DNA from: Clostridiales bacterium
Lineage (GTDB): Bacteria; Bacillota; Clostridia; Saccharofermentanales; Saccharofermentanaceae
Reading direction: 5' to 3'
Assembly: GCA_017427465.1 (NCBI GenBank)
Contig: JAFRST010000015.1
Span: 1 to 38,053, forward strand
Length of the DNA stretch: 38,053 nt
A program made the position numbers and the translations under genes. Below are positions 17,343 through 26,059 of the stretch, one piece after another; positions within the stretch are counted from its first letter, which is position 1; each line of letters opens with the position of its first letter. The notes beneath the pieces are model-generated. The model had not been told where the DNA came from. It did no database searches and saw only the letters and a program-made list of their open reading frames with translations.

Positions 17343-18925
17343 TGGTTGCTTTTGCGGTACTTTGACGGCGTACACCCCATGATTTCTATGAACTTTCTTA
17401 TGAAATAGTCGCTGTCTTTATACCCCACATCTTCCGCTATACGGTTGATTTTCTTATCGGTATTTATGATTTGTCTGGCAGCTTCCCTGATCCTGTAATT
17501 TGTCAGGTAATTCTTAAAAGACATACCGTAGTTTTTCTTGAAGACCTGGCCCAGGTAAGAACTGTTAATGTGATATTTGTCACCCAGATCTTTAAGGCTG
17601 ATGTTATCGGCATAGTTTTTCTTTATGTCCGCTTCCACGACCGACAGGATTCCTCTCGATATGCTCTTGCGGAGTTCTGACAGATATAAGGCATATTCCG
17701 TAGCGAACTTTGTCATGTGCTGGTGGCTTCCCCTGATAAACGCATCCCCGGAAGTCTGCTCCGAAATATACTGGATGATCTCTTCCTGGTTGACGGTGTC
17801 ATCCAGGTCACTGGCCAGATGGATCAGCTGGAAAAGGAAATAATTGATATTAAGGTCGAATGCCCTGTTGTTGCCTTCCTTGCCCTTAAGTTCTGCGTAA
17901 AGCTTCTCGATGCCGGATTCGATCTGGACAGGATCGTTCTTTTCGATGGAACCTATAATCTCATCGATCGTATTCTTGCAAAGAACGATGCTTCCGTGTT
18001 TATCTTCAGTCTCTTCGAAGAAATAGAGTTTCTTCGTATTGTGGAATCTTGCGATGCTCCTTAAGCCGCGGCAGGAATCGAACGACTTCGAAAGTGATGA
18101 GATATCTGATACAGACTTGCCGCAGAGCATTCTGATAGGCTTAATGATAAGTACTTCTATTTTCCTTATAAGGGCATTCAGGAATTCAGCCTCCGTCATG
18201 TCATTGGATGAAGCCATGTTTTCACAGTAGATAAATCCGACACTGTTATTATCTTCATCGTAAGAAATATCAAGGGTAAAGTGATTGGTGTATTCCTTAA
18301 GGACATCCTTGCAGGCGTTGTAAAGCTGCCTCTGCATGGCACTCATGTCATCGGATTCGCCGCTGTCGGCTTCAGAACTCCTGTTTACCAGCTCGATCTC
18401 GATGAATCTCAGATTGCCGGAGAGCTGGAGGTTCTTATTCGCGTACTCAATATCCTCATCGTTGAACTTGCCCCTTATCAGATGTCTTAAGACTCTGGCA
18501 AGATAAGCGTCCTCCATCTTCTCCCTGTTTTTCTTCAGGATTACGGACTCGCGGTTTAAGTTGGAAACCTTGCGGAGAACAGCTATGAGCTCGTCTTCGA
18601 TTACGGGCTTTAAGATATAGTCAAGGCACCCGTTTCTGATCGCTCTCTGGGTATATGCGAAATCATCATAGCCTGTAAGAAGGACAAAAGCAGCATCAGA
18701 GATCTTCTCTTTCTTAACTGTCTCTAAGAGCTCAAGTCCGTTCATCTCCGGCATCCTTATGTCAGAGATGATCAGATCCACCTGGTTCTCACGAAGATAT
18801 TTCAGCGCTTCTTTTCCGTTGGAGCAGACAGCAGCGATCTCAAATCCGCCGCTCTCCCAGTCAATAAGAACTTGAAGTCCCTGCAAAGTAAAAGGTTCGT
18901 CGTCAACAAGCATTACTTTCAGCAT
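17333..18925 (-). CDS. Response regulator with AraC-type DNA-binding domain (YesN family)
   Basis: This is a transcription activator controlled by phosphorylation. The receiver domain (1-120) has Asp8-Asp9, phospho-acceptor Asp55 in the SDIRMPEMNG context, and Lys107 (ILKPV). A long middle region (about 130-425) of uncertain fold follows. A C-terminal double helix-turn-helix of the AraC family (about 430-530) shows GDKYHINSSYLGQVFKKNYG and ends around DYFIRKFIEIMGCTPSKYR; the second part matches the AraC signature. It is 13 bases downstream of its sensor kinase gene, with AGAGGTGG before the start. Context suggests it activates the transporter operon and the divergent esterase-GH43 gene. Confidence 0.95.
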   Translation of the reverse strand: MLKVMLVDDEPFTLQGLQVLIDWESGGFEIAAVCSNGKEALKYLRENQVDLIISDIRMPEMNGLELLETVKKEKISDAAFVLLTGYDDFAYTQRAIRNGCLDYILKPVIEDELIAVLRKVSNLNRESVILKKNREKMEDAYLARVLRHLIRGKFNDEDIEYANKNLQLSGNLRFIEIELVNRSSEADSGESDDMSAMQRQLYNACKDVLKEYTNHFTLDISYDEDNNSVGFIYCENMASSNDMTEAEFLNALIRKIEVLIIKPIRMLCGKSVSDISSLSKSFDSCRGLRSIARFHNTKKLYFFEETEDKHGSIVLCKNTIDEIIGSIEKNDPVQIESGIEKLYAELKGKEGNNRAFDLNINYFLFQLIHLASDLDDTVNQEEIIQYISEQTSGDAFIRGSHQHMTKFATEYALYLSELRKSISRGILSVVEADIKKNYADNISLKDLGDKYHINSSYLGQVFKKNYGMSFKNYLTNYRIREAARQIINTDKKINRIAEDVGYKDSDYFIRKFIEIMGCTPSKYRKSNQGA

Positions 18926-18938
18926 AGTCCACCTCTGG

Positions 18939-20717
18939 TTAAGATGTAGTTATCATTTCTTCCGGTATCATGATGATGACGCTCATGCCGATGCCCTTTT
19001 CGCTCTCTACGGCGAACTTGACCTGATCTTTGAACATCATCTTTATTCTGAGGCAGGCATTAAGGATGCCTACGTGCTTTGCCCTTTTTACCATGTCGAT
19101 GGTGACACCGTTCATCTTATTCTGAAGGCTCTCAACATCGGCTTCTTCCATTCCGTCACCCGTGTCTTCAACTTCGATAAAGAGGCGGTCGTCTTTTTTA
19201 TAAACCCTTACGAAGATCCAGCCCTGCGCAGACTTTGACTCGATACCGTGAACGCACGCATTCTCAACGAATGTAACGAGCGTCAGCTTCGGTATGCGGA
19301 TCTTCTTACAGTCTTCATCGATGTCGATATCGAACGAGATCCTCTCGCCGAATCTGTAACTCTGAAGCTGCAGATATGCGTCGATAAATTCTTCTTCCTC
19401 TTCGATCGTGACCGCATCGTCATGCCACTCAACATTCTGTCTCTCCATGACGGCAAGTCTTTGTACCATCTCGGCTGTCTCATTCTCACCTTTGAGGATA
19501 CTGTGCATGCGGATGCTCTCAAGAGCATTGAAAAGGAAGTGAGGATTAATCTGGCTCTGAAGGGCAAGGAGCTCGGCATTCTTACGCGCGAGGTCACTTT
19601 CCTGTTCCCTGAGCTTGTCCTTGTAGATCGTATTGGTAAGTTCATTGTTGATTCCAACGATCCTGTTGTAGTTATGCATCAGATCGGAGATCTCATCCGT
19701 ACCGCTGATATCCTTTATCGGCTGGAAGTAATCCGAGTTACCTTCACCGAACGCTTTGCCTAAAATGGTTATTCTATCGGTGATCGAACGCTCGAGCATC
19801 TTCATCATTACGATAGGGATAACAAGAGTAAAAAGCAGCACCGCAAAAATGATCGGCAAGTTGTTCATGATTACCTTGGTAATCGTAAGATCTTCCGTGA
19901 AAGCATAGATCTTGAACGTGCTGCCGTACATCTTAACTTCTTTTACCGTCATAAAGGATTTGTGCGAAGTCTTATCCAGAAGGTTCAGCCTGTTGGCACC
20001 CGGCTCGGTGGAATAGATGATGTAGTCGTCACAGCAAAGGAACATAGAGCAGTTGACGGGAATCTCTTTGAGCTCTCCCGCGATTCTGCTCTTCTTATGT
20101 TCTATGGTGACGATCTTCTCGATCTTGGACTTGGTATTCCTCATCCTGCGGATATAGATCAAACGGTTTCTGTCGGGAGTAGATGCGACAGGAGCTGTAT
20201 CATAGTATGCGTAGAATGCCTCATTGACATCAGAGATCGCATAGAACTTCTGATACCATACTTCCTTCTCTGCCTCCGACAGGTTATGGAAATAGTTACC
20301 GTTAAGCATTGTCGGGTTGTTGGAATAGATAACGATTCTGTCCTGGTTGATATCGGACAATGTCGAGAAGAATGAATTAGAGAACGTACTCATCAATTCA
20401 TCGTAGTAATCGTAAGGCGCATCGTAAGGAGTATTGATAAAAGTGTTAAGGTTCTTGTTGATATCGATGGCCTGTGCAACTTGGGCATCGTATTCAAGCA
20501 GGTTCTCAAGATAATCGACATAGGATTCGATCGCGATATCCCTGTAGTGGCTCTGGTTATTAAGTTCAGCTTCGAAAACTGATTTGAACAGAAAAGTGTC
20601 CGTCAGAACAAGCGGCAAAAGGACACAGAAGAAGTACATGAGAAGGAACTTCTTACTGAGTTTTTGTTTGCCGAGGAAATTGGTTATGGCGGTTCTGAAC
20701 TTGTCTACCTTGCGCAA
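18939..20717 (-). CDS. Sensor histidine kinase, YesM family
   Basis: A membrane sensor that phosphorylates the YesN-type regulator. It has a transmembrane helix at about 25-46, an extracytoplasmic sensor region (about 50-285) and a second helix (about 288-310). A HAMP-like linker follows, then the His_kinase domain with His393 in NPHFLFNALESIR and an ATPase domain with VENACVHGIE (N box) and DTGDGM (G1). The start codon is TTG at 20717, with AAGGAG nine bases upstream. No ATG fits better. It is divergent from the esterase-GH43 gene. The signal is presumably the imported sugar or its bound binding protein, but nothing in the sequence shows this. Confidence 0.95.
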   Translation of the reverse strand: MRKVDKFRTAITNFLGKQKLSKKFLLMYFFCVLLPLVLTDTFLFKSVFEAELNNQSHYRDIAIESYVDYLENLLEYDAQVAQAIDINKNLNTFINTPYDAPYDYYDELMSTFSNSFFSTLSDINQDRIVIYSNNPTMLNGNYFHNLSEAEKEVWYQKFYAISDVNEAFYAYYDTAPVASTPDRNRLIYIRRMRNTKSKIEKIVTIEHKKSRIAGELKEIPVNCSMFLCCDDYIIYSTEPGANRLNLLDKTSHKSFMTVKEVKMYGSTFKIYAFTEDLTITKVIMNNLPIIFAVLLFTLVIPIVMMKMLERSITDRITILGKAFGEGNSDYFQPIKDISGTDEISDLMHNYNRIVGINNELTNTIYKDKLREQESDLARKNAELLALQSQINPHFLFNALESIRMHSILKGENETAEMVQRLAVMERQNVEWHDDAVTIEEEEEFIDAYLQLQSYRFGERISFDIDIDEDCKKIRIPKLTLVTFVENACVHGIESKSAQGWIFVRVYKKDDRLFIEVEDTGDGMEEADVESLQNKMNGVTIDMVKRAKHVGILNACLRIKMMFKDQVKFAVESEKGIGMSVIIMIPEEMITTS

Positions 20718-20746
20718 ATAACACTGCTCCTTAAATAATTATTTAT

Positions 20747-20775
20747 ATTTTAGTTAAAGCCGTGTGCCTTTGCAA
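20747..20775 (-). promoter_or_regulatory. Promoter of the YesM-YesN operon
   Basis: TTGCAA (20775-20770), a 17-base spacer and TAAAAT (20752-20747) lie on the minus strand, about 25 bases upstream of the ribosome site. Unlike the target promoters, no repeat touches its -35 box, which fits basal expression. Confidence 0.65.
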
Positions 20776-20798
20776 ATTCAAGCCTGAAAACTAATGGA

Positions 20799-20858
20799 TT
20801 TAGTCGGGTTTTGTCTGAAGTTTATCCCGTTGAATAATAATTTTTCTTTGACTAACAT
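20799..20858 (+). promoter_or_regulatory. Operator repeats and promoter of the esterase-GH43 gene
   Basis: Direct repeats TTTAGTCGGGTTTTG (20799-20813) and TTTATCCCGTTG (20821-20832) are 21-22 bases apart. The second runs into a TTGAAT -35 (20830-20835), followed by a 17-base spacer and TAACAT -10 (20853-20858). The distance from repeat to -35 is exactly the same as at the transporter promoter. The weak -10 suggests dependence on an activator. Confidence 0.62.
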
Positions 20859-20894
20859 AGATTGTAATTAATCATTTCCTGATGAGGTGCACAT

Positions 20895-23867
20895 ATGTTA
20901 AAGATCGTAAAAACCGAGAACGGACTCGTCAGAGGCTTTCCCGGTAACAATACCCGTATCTCCGTTTTTAAGGGTATTCCTTTCGCCCAGCCGCCCATAG
21001 GAGAAAACCGCTGGAGAGCACCTCAGCCCTGCAAGGATTGGGAAGGCATCAGGGACTGCTATAAGTTCGGTCCTATCCCTTATCAGGACCAGCCGGCGAT
21101 CGGCACCGATGTATACTGCAAAGAATGGCACGTCGATCCCGATATCGACCGCGATGAAGACTGTCTCTACTTAAACGTATGGACAAACGCAAAGAGCGCT
21201 GACGATAAGCTTCCCGTACTCGTATGGATCTACGGCGGAGGATTCCAGTGGGGATATTCCGCTGAGATGGAATTCAACGGTGAGAATCTCGCCAAGAAAG
21301 GCATCGTTGTCGTAACGATCAACTATAGACTCGGCGCTTTCGGATTCCTCGCTCACCCGGAACTCTTCAAGGAATCACCTGAAGCACCTGCAAACTTCGG
21401 TCTTCTTGACCAGCAGGCAGCAATGAAGTGGGTAAAAAGAAATATCGCTTCATTCGGCGGCGATCCCGATAACATCACTATCGCCGGTCAGTCCGCAGGC
21501 GGCGGAAGTGTTCTTAATCACCTCACTGCAAAATCAAGCATCGGACTTTATAACAGAGCCATCATCTTATCGGGCATCATTCAGTTCCCTTACATCAAGG
21601 ACTTCGTAATGACTCCGAGAACGATTGAAGACGCATGCGCATACGGCGATAAGCTTTTCGCCAAGCTCGGAGTTAAGACTCTGGAAGAAGCAAGATCCCT
21701 CGACCAGGAATTTATCCGCGAGACATACGGCAAGTTCAGAGAGACAGAGAACTTCTTCTTTACGCCCATGATCGACAATGTCTTTATCGATGACGAGCCG
21801 GTCAAGCTCTTCATGGAAGGCAAACATGCGCACGTTCCTGTTATGGCAGGAAATACTTTCGATGAATTCCCGAGCTTTATCTTCGCAGAATCACAAGCTG
21901 ACTTCGAAGCAAAAGCGAGAGACATCTTCGGCGCTAAGGCTGACGAATTCCTCTCATTCCCTGAAGCACAGAAGCATAACGGCAATATGTACGCATCCGT
22001 CCGCGCCATAGAGTGCGCCATCAAGGCAGTATTCGCTCACAACGACAAGCCCGGATACTACTACAGCTTCGAGCCCGATATCCCGGGTGAAGATAATCCG
22101 GGAACATTCCACTCCGTTGATCTCTGGTTCTTCTTCGATAACCTCGACAAGTGCTGGAGACCCATGGTTGGAAGACACTTCGACATCGCAAGACAGATGA
22201 GCACTTATTTCGCGAACTTCGTAAAAAACGGGGATCCGAACGGCAATGACATAGACGGCACCGCACTTCCCATGTGGAAGCCTTACACGCCTGCATCCAA
22301 GAATGAGATGCACTTTACACGTGACGGCGCGAAAACATCCGTCCAGGAGGATTCCCCTGAGTCAGACTTCTATACATTCATGACAAAGCACATCGAGGAA
22401 TCCGCCATAGGACCCGCCGACATGAGTAAGGGCGAATCAAAACCCCGCGTTGAGCTCTACACTGTTCCGAAGAAGCAGGCATTCAATCCTTATCTTCCGA
22501 ACTGGGAATATATCCCTGACGGCGAGCCTTATGTATTTGGCGGCAGAGTCTATATCTACGGATCACACGATTTCTTTAACGGCTACGCTTTCTGCCCCGG
22601 CGATTATGTGACCTGGTCAGCACCCGTTAACGATCTCGGCGACTGGACATACGAGGGCGTCATCTTCAAGAGATCTGACGATCCGGCTAACGCTGATGAC
22701 CGCGGATGCCTTTATGCACCCGATGTAACAGTAGGACCTGACGGCAGATACTATCTGTACTATGCACTCGACAACGACTGCGTGATCTCCGTTGCCGTAT
22801 CAGACTCGCCTTCAGGCAAGTTCGAATTCATCGGCAACGTCCATTATGAGGACGGAACGCTCCTTGGCAAAAAAGAAGGTGACGAGCAGCAGTTCGATCC
22901 CGGCGTTATCACGATAGGCGATACGACATATATGTACACCGGTTTCTGCGGACAGGGCGACGCTTCACGTCACGGATGCATGCTGACCGTTCTTGATAAG
23001 GACATGCTCACCGTTAAGCGTGCTCCCGAATTCGTTATCCCTTCCACACAACACAGCAAGGGTACGGAATTCGAAGGCCACGCTTTCTTCGAAGCACCTT
23101 CCATCAGAGAAAGAAACGGCATCTTCTATCTCATCTATTCTTCACAGGTAATGCACGAGCTCTGCTATGCCACTTCGGACAATCCCCTGGGACCATTCAG
23201 GTACGGCGGTGTCATCGTAAGCAACTGCGATATCGGTATCGATACATATAAGCCTGCCGATAAGCCCACATGCTTCGGAGCCAATAACCACGGCAGCATC
23301 GTTGAGATCAATGGCGAATGGTACATCTTCTATCACAGACAGACAAATAACAGCTGGTATTCACGCCAGGGGTGCGCCGAGAAGATCAAATTCGGAGAAG
23401 ACGGCAGCATTAAGCAGGTTGAGATCACCTCCTGCGGCCTTAACGGCGGCCCATTGACTGACATCGGCGAATATCCTGCCCACATCGCTTGCAATCTCTT
23501 TAACGACAAGAACCAAATGTATGTGGGAGAGCTGCATCAGGCCAACATCTCCAAAGACCGCGAGGATGGAGTGAAGGATCCTTCATATGTAAGGGATATC
23601 TACGACAACACAACGGTCGGATTTAAGTATTTCGATCTTAAGGGCGTAAAGGGATTAAGGATTACCACAAGAGGTTACGGCAGGGGCGACTTCGAGATCA
23701 GGACTTCGATCGGCGGGGAAGTACTCGGCAGGATCGGTGTTGATTTCTGCACCGCCTGGACAGAAGGCAGGGCGGAGTTCACGATCCCTGACGGCGTATA
23801 TCCTCTCTATCTCACATTCAAAGGAATGGGCAATCCCACGCTCCTGAACTTTGAATTCCTACACTGA
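20895..23867 (+). CDS. Bifunctional carboxylesterase (type B) - glycoside hydrolase family 43 fusion
   Basis: Residues 1 to about 500 are a type-B carboxylesterase with oxyanion-hole YGGGF, nucleophile Ser200 in GQSAGG (the usual form is GESAGG), and likely Glu324 and His406 completing the triad. Residues about 527-835 are a GH43 five-bladed propeller, with likely catalytic base Asp542 (IPDGEP), pKa-tuning Asp610 (APDV) and acid Glu733 (FFEAPSI). A C-terminal region (about 875-990) resembles a CBM6-like beta-sandwich. There is no signal peptide, so the enzyme should be cytoplasmic. It would remove acyl groups and arabinose or xylose from oligosaccharides brought in by the neighbouring transporter. 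A GAGGTG ribosome site precedes the ATG. The exact substrate, such as acetylated or feruloylated arabinoxylan, is inference. Confidence 0.93.
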   Translation: MLKIVKTENGLVRGFPGNNTRISVFKGIPFAQPPIGENRWRAPQPCKDWEGIRDCYKFGPIPYQDQPAIGTDVYCKEWHVDPDIDRDEDCLYLNVWTNAKSADDKLPVLVWIYGGGFQWGYSAEMEFNGENLAKKGIVVVTINYRLGAFGFLAHPELFKESPEAPANFGLLDQQAAMKWVKRNIASFGGDPDNITIAGQSAGGGSVLNHLTAKSSIGLYNRAIILSGIIQFPYIKDFVMTPRTIEDACAYGDKLFAKLGVKTLEEARSLDQEFIRETYGKFRETENFFFTPMIDNVFIDDEPVKLFMEGKHAHVPVMAGNTFDEFPSFIFAESQADFEAKARDIFGAKADEFLSFPEAQKHNGNMYASVRAIECAIKAVFAHNDKPGYYYSFEPDIPGEDNPGTFHSVDLWFFFDNLDKCWRPMVGRHFDIARQMSTYFANFVKNGDPNGNDIDGTALPMWKPYTPASKNEMHFTRDGAKTSVQEDSPESDFYTFMTKHIEESAIGPADMSKGESKPRVELYTVPKKQAFNPYLPNWEYIPDGEPYVFGGRVYIYGSHDFFNGYAFCPGDYVTWSAPVNDLGDWTYEGVIFKRSDDPANADDRGCLYAPDVTVGPDGRYYLYYALDNDCVISVAVSDSPSGKFEFIGNVHYEDGTLLGKKEGDEQQFDPGVITIGDTTYMYTGFCGQGDASRHGCMLTVLDKDMLTVKRAPEFVIPSTQHSKGTEFEGHAFFEAPSIRERNGIFYLIYSSQVMHELCYATSDNPLGPFRYGGVIVSNCDIGIDTYKPADKPTCFGANNHGSIVEINGEWYIFYHRQTNNSWYSRQGCAEKIKFGEDGSIKQVEITSCGLNGGPLTDIGEYPAHIACNLFNDKNQMYVGELHQANISKDREDGVKDPSYVRDIYDNTTVGFKYFDLKGVKGLRITTRGYGRGDFEIRTSIGGEVLGRIGVDFCTAWTEGRAEFTIPDGVYPLYLTFKGMGNPTLLNFEFLH

Positions 23868-23887
23868 TACAGAAAGGTTTCTGTATC
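23866..23887 (+). repeat. Perfect inverted repeat at the esterase-GH43 stop codon
   Basis: GATACAGAAA and TTTCTGTATC flank two G bases, beginning within the TGA stop. It forms a stem in the mRNA just after the gene and may protect the 3' end. No T-tract follows at once. Confidence 0.5.
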
Positions 23888-23930
23888 CTAACTGAATAAA
23901 AAAGGTTTCATTGTAGAAATCTCCTAGAGG

Positions 23931-23971
23931 TCAAGCCCCGGATATCTTCTTTAAGAAGCTCCGGGGCTTGA
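23931..23971. terminator. Hairpin between convergent genes, possible bidirectional terminator
   Basis: TCAAGCCCCGGA (23931-23942) pairs with TCCGGGGCTTGA (23960-23971), a 12-bp GC-rich stem with a 17-base loop that has its own small CTTC/GAAG pairing. It lies between the rightward esterase-GH43 gene and the leftward sensor kinase gene. The T-tract is poor on both sides, so termination could be imperfect. Confidence 0.6.
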
Positions 23972-23991
23972 TCATTGATAACTTCAAAAGA

Positions 23992-25239
23992 TCAGAATTC
24001 TGCGGTGACCGTTATTCCTTTTTCCGCAGGCGAAGCATAGATCTTTCCGCCGTGGACCTCAACTATGTTCTTTGCTATCGAAAGCCCGATACCATATCCG
24101 CCTGTGCCGGAATTTCTGGACTTGTCAGCCCTGTAAAAACGGTCAAACATCAGTTCCGCCTCTTCTTTTGCAACAGGTTCTTCAGTATCGTTATAGACTT
24201 TGAATATGACTTTTGAACCGCTTTTGGCAAGTGAGACCTTTACTGAGGATCCTTCAGGTGAATACTTGACCGCATTATCCATAACGACAGATATAAGTTC
24301 CTCTATGGCTTTTTGGTCCCCGTTTAAGATTATTCCGGGCTTTATGTCAGAATCGATTGATCTGCCTGAAGCTTTGGCAAGACCTCTGAAAGACTCGGTC
24401 ATTTCCGCCACACAGTCAGATAAAGGAAAATCGATCTTCGTTATGCTTTTTTTCGAGCCTTCTTCAGTCTTAGCCAGATAGATAAGTCTTTGGGTAAGAT
24501 CTGTAAGTCTTTGCGTCTGCTTTCTGATATCTTCTATCCACTCGTTGTCCCCGTTTTCCATGCCGAGGACTTCTACGTCGGCATTGATAACGGCAAGCGG
24601 GGTCTTGAGTTCATGACCGGCATCAGTAATGAACCGCTTCTGTTTCTCGTATGCCTCGGCAGCAGGCTTTACTACCACTTTAGACGTTAATGCTATGAGC
24701 ACGAAAACTATCACAAGACCCAAAACAGAGATGACGATGCTCGTCCTCAAAAAAGATCCGGCGTTATCAAGACTCCTGCCGCAGTCATAAAACACGATAA
24801 GCGTTACGTCATCATTGTCTGTCCTTAAATATCTGTAATCACCGGAATAACCCTTTGTCCTGCCTCCGGAATAAACCTTTTCTGCAAGAGCTGCTGCCTC
24901 GGAAGAATCTATGGCTGCTATCCTGCCGGTATCGACACTTAATACTTCACCGTCTTTGTCCAGCTCGATGGTAAAAAACCTTGCCTCATACCTCATCTCG
25001 GGTGACATCTGATCCTTTCTGCGGTCAAAGGGCCCTCCGAAATGATCTCCCGACGGAGGCTGCATCATCATGTCAGGAAATTCGCCCTCATTGGAAGAAA
25101 GCATGTCCAGCAAAATGTCTGCATCCACGGTAACGTTTCTGTAGTTGAATATGTTGATCGATGCAATAAGCACTGCCAGCACAGCCGTTACGGACAGCAT
25201 GGCGATTATGATGAATTTTCTCCGGAGTCTTGAAATCAT
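23992..25239 (-). CDS. Sensor histidine kinase (OmpR-partner type)
   Basis: A membrane kinase paired with the response regulator just upstream. I place the start at the ATG at 25239 (product MISRLRRKF), which overlaps the regulator's stop as ATGA and has GGAGG upstream. The longer frame would begin deep inside the regulator gene. The 415-aa protein has a helix at about 8-30, an extracytoplasmic domain (about 31-150) with a Met- and Pro-rich stretch (EFPDMMMQPPSGDHFGG in part), and a second helix (about 160-185). The H box is GHELKTPLA with His209, followed by a complete ATPase domain (NAVKYS, GTGGYGIGLSIAK). The signal is unknown. Confidence 0.93.
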   Translation of the reverse strand: MISRLRRKFIIIAMLSVTAVLAVLIASINIFNYRNVTVDADILLDMLSSNEGEFPDMMMQPPSGDHFGGPFDRRKDQMSPEMRYEARFFTIELDKDGEVLSVDTGRIAAIDSSEAAALAEKVYSGGRTKGYSGDYRYLRTDNDDVTLIVFYDCGRSLDNAGSFLRTSIVISVLGLVIVFVLIALTSKVVVKPAAEAYEKQKRFITDAGHELKTPLAVINADVEVLGMENGDNEWIEDIRKQTQRLTDLTQRLIYLAKTEEGSKKSITKIDFPLSDCVAEMTESFRGLAKASGRSIDSDIKPGIILNGDQKAIEELISVVMDNAVKYSPEGSSVKVSLAKSGSKVIFKVYNDTEEPVAKEEAELMFDRFYRADKSRNSGTGGYGIGLSIAKNIVEVHGGKIYASPAEKGITVTAEF

Positions 25240-25910
25240 TTGATCTCCTCCAAAGTATAACCGGCATTTCTGATTGCCTTGATACGGACATCGGCTCCGA
25301 GGGCTGCGAGTTTTTTCCTTAAGAACGAGATGTATGTCCATGCTGTACTGATATCGGCTTCAGAATCCAGACCCCAGATCTTATCCATGAATCTTTCGGT
25401 CGAGATAAGTATCCCGTGATTCATCATGAGCATCTCCATCATCTGGAATTCCTTGCCGGCAAGTCTGTATCTGCCTTTGGGCGAGGACAGTTCAAAACTT
25501 CCGCGGTCCAGTGTTAAGTTTCCGAATCTTAATATGTTGTCATTGGAAGATGAATTCTGCCTTGTAAGCACCCTTATCCTGGCGAGCAGTTCTTTGGCTG
25601 CGAAAGGCTTGGTCATATAATCATTAGCGCCGGAATCAAGGCCTTCGACCTTGTCATCGATCTCGGATCTTGCAGTAAGCATAAGTACAGGCACGTTCCT
25701 GCCCTTAGACCTTAACTCCTTTAATGCCAAGATGCCGTCTTTCTTCGGCATCATGATGTCCATGATGATCAGATCATATTCACTCGCCAAAGCATACAGC
25801 ACGGCCTCTTCACCGTCATATACCGTGTCGACCGAGTAATTATTCTTTGTAAGAATAGCTTTTACCGCTTTTGATAAAGACCTCTCATCTTCTGCAAGAA
25901 GAATTCTCAT
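25236..25910 (-). CDS. Response regulator, OmpR/PhoB family
   Basis: A 224-aa two-domain regulator. The receiver domain has phospho-acceptor Asp51 (IIMDIMMPKKDG) and Lys101 (MTKPF). The C-terminal winged helix (about 125-224) has the family pattern, ending in IKAIRNAGYTLEE. It is transcribed divergently from the VTC-DUF4956-Cthe_2159 operon across a 149-base gap that carries a tandem 11-bp repeat, so that operon is its probable target. Confidence 0.95.
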   Translation of the reverse strand: MRILLAEDERSLSKAVKAILTKNNYSVDTVYDGEEAVLYALASEYDLIIMDIMMPKKDGILALKELRSKGRNVPVLMLTARSEIDDKVEGLDSGANDYMTKPFAAKELLARIRVLTRQNSSSNDNILRFGNLTLDRGSFELSSPKGRYRLAGKEFQMMEMLMMNHGILISTERFMDKIWGLDSEADISTAWTYISFLRKKLAALGADVRIKAIRNAGYTLEEIK

Positions 25911-25995
25911 ATCAGATTCCTTTCCGGATAAAACTCCTTGTCTTTAAATATTAACATCATCATACGTCTCAATGTCAGCCAAAAATATTTTCATC

Positions 25996-26036
25996 CGTTT
26001 TAAGTACGTTTTAGGTTCACGGCCTAATATTAGGCC
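25996..26036 (+). promoter_or_regulatory. Tandem 11-bp repeat and palindrome upstream of the VTC operon
   Basis: CGTTTTAAGTA (25996-26006) is followed without gap by CGTTTTAGGTT (26007-26017). An 11-bp head-to-tail repeat is the usual binding geometry of OmpR/PhoB regulators. Four bases later is a perfect 16-base palindrome, GGCCTAATATTAGGCC (26021-26036), whose centre contains a possible -10 (TAATAT). No -35 is present, which fits an activator taking its place. Which regulator binds is inference. Confidence 0.55.
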
Positions 26037-26059
26037 AACAAACTTAAACGAGGTTAAAA

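Noticed and set aside
20846..20870. TTGACT at about 20848 as the -35 of the esterase-GH43 gene
   Set aside because: No acceptable -10 lies 16-18 bases downstream. TTGAAT-N17-TAACAT fits better and matches the transporter promoter's geometry.
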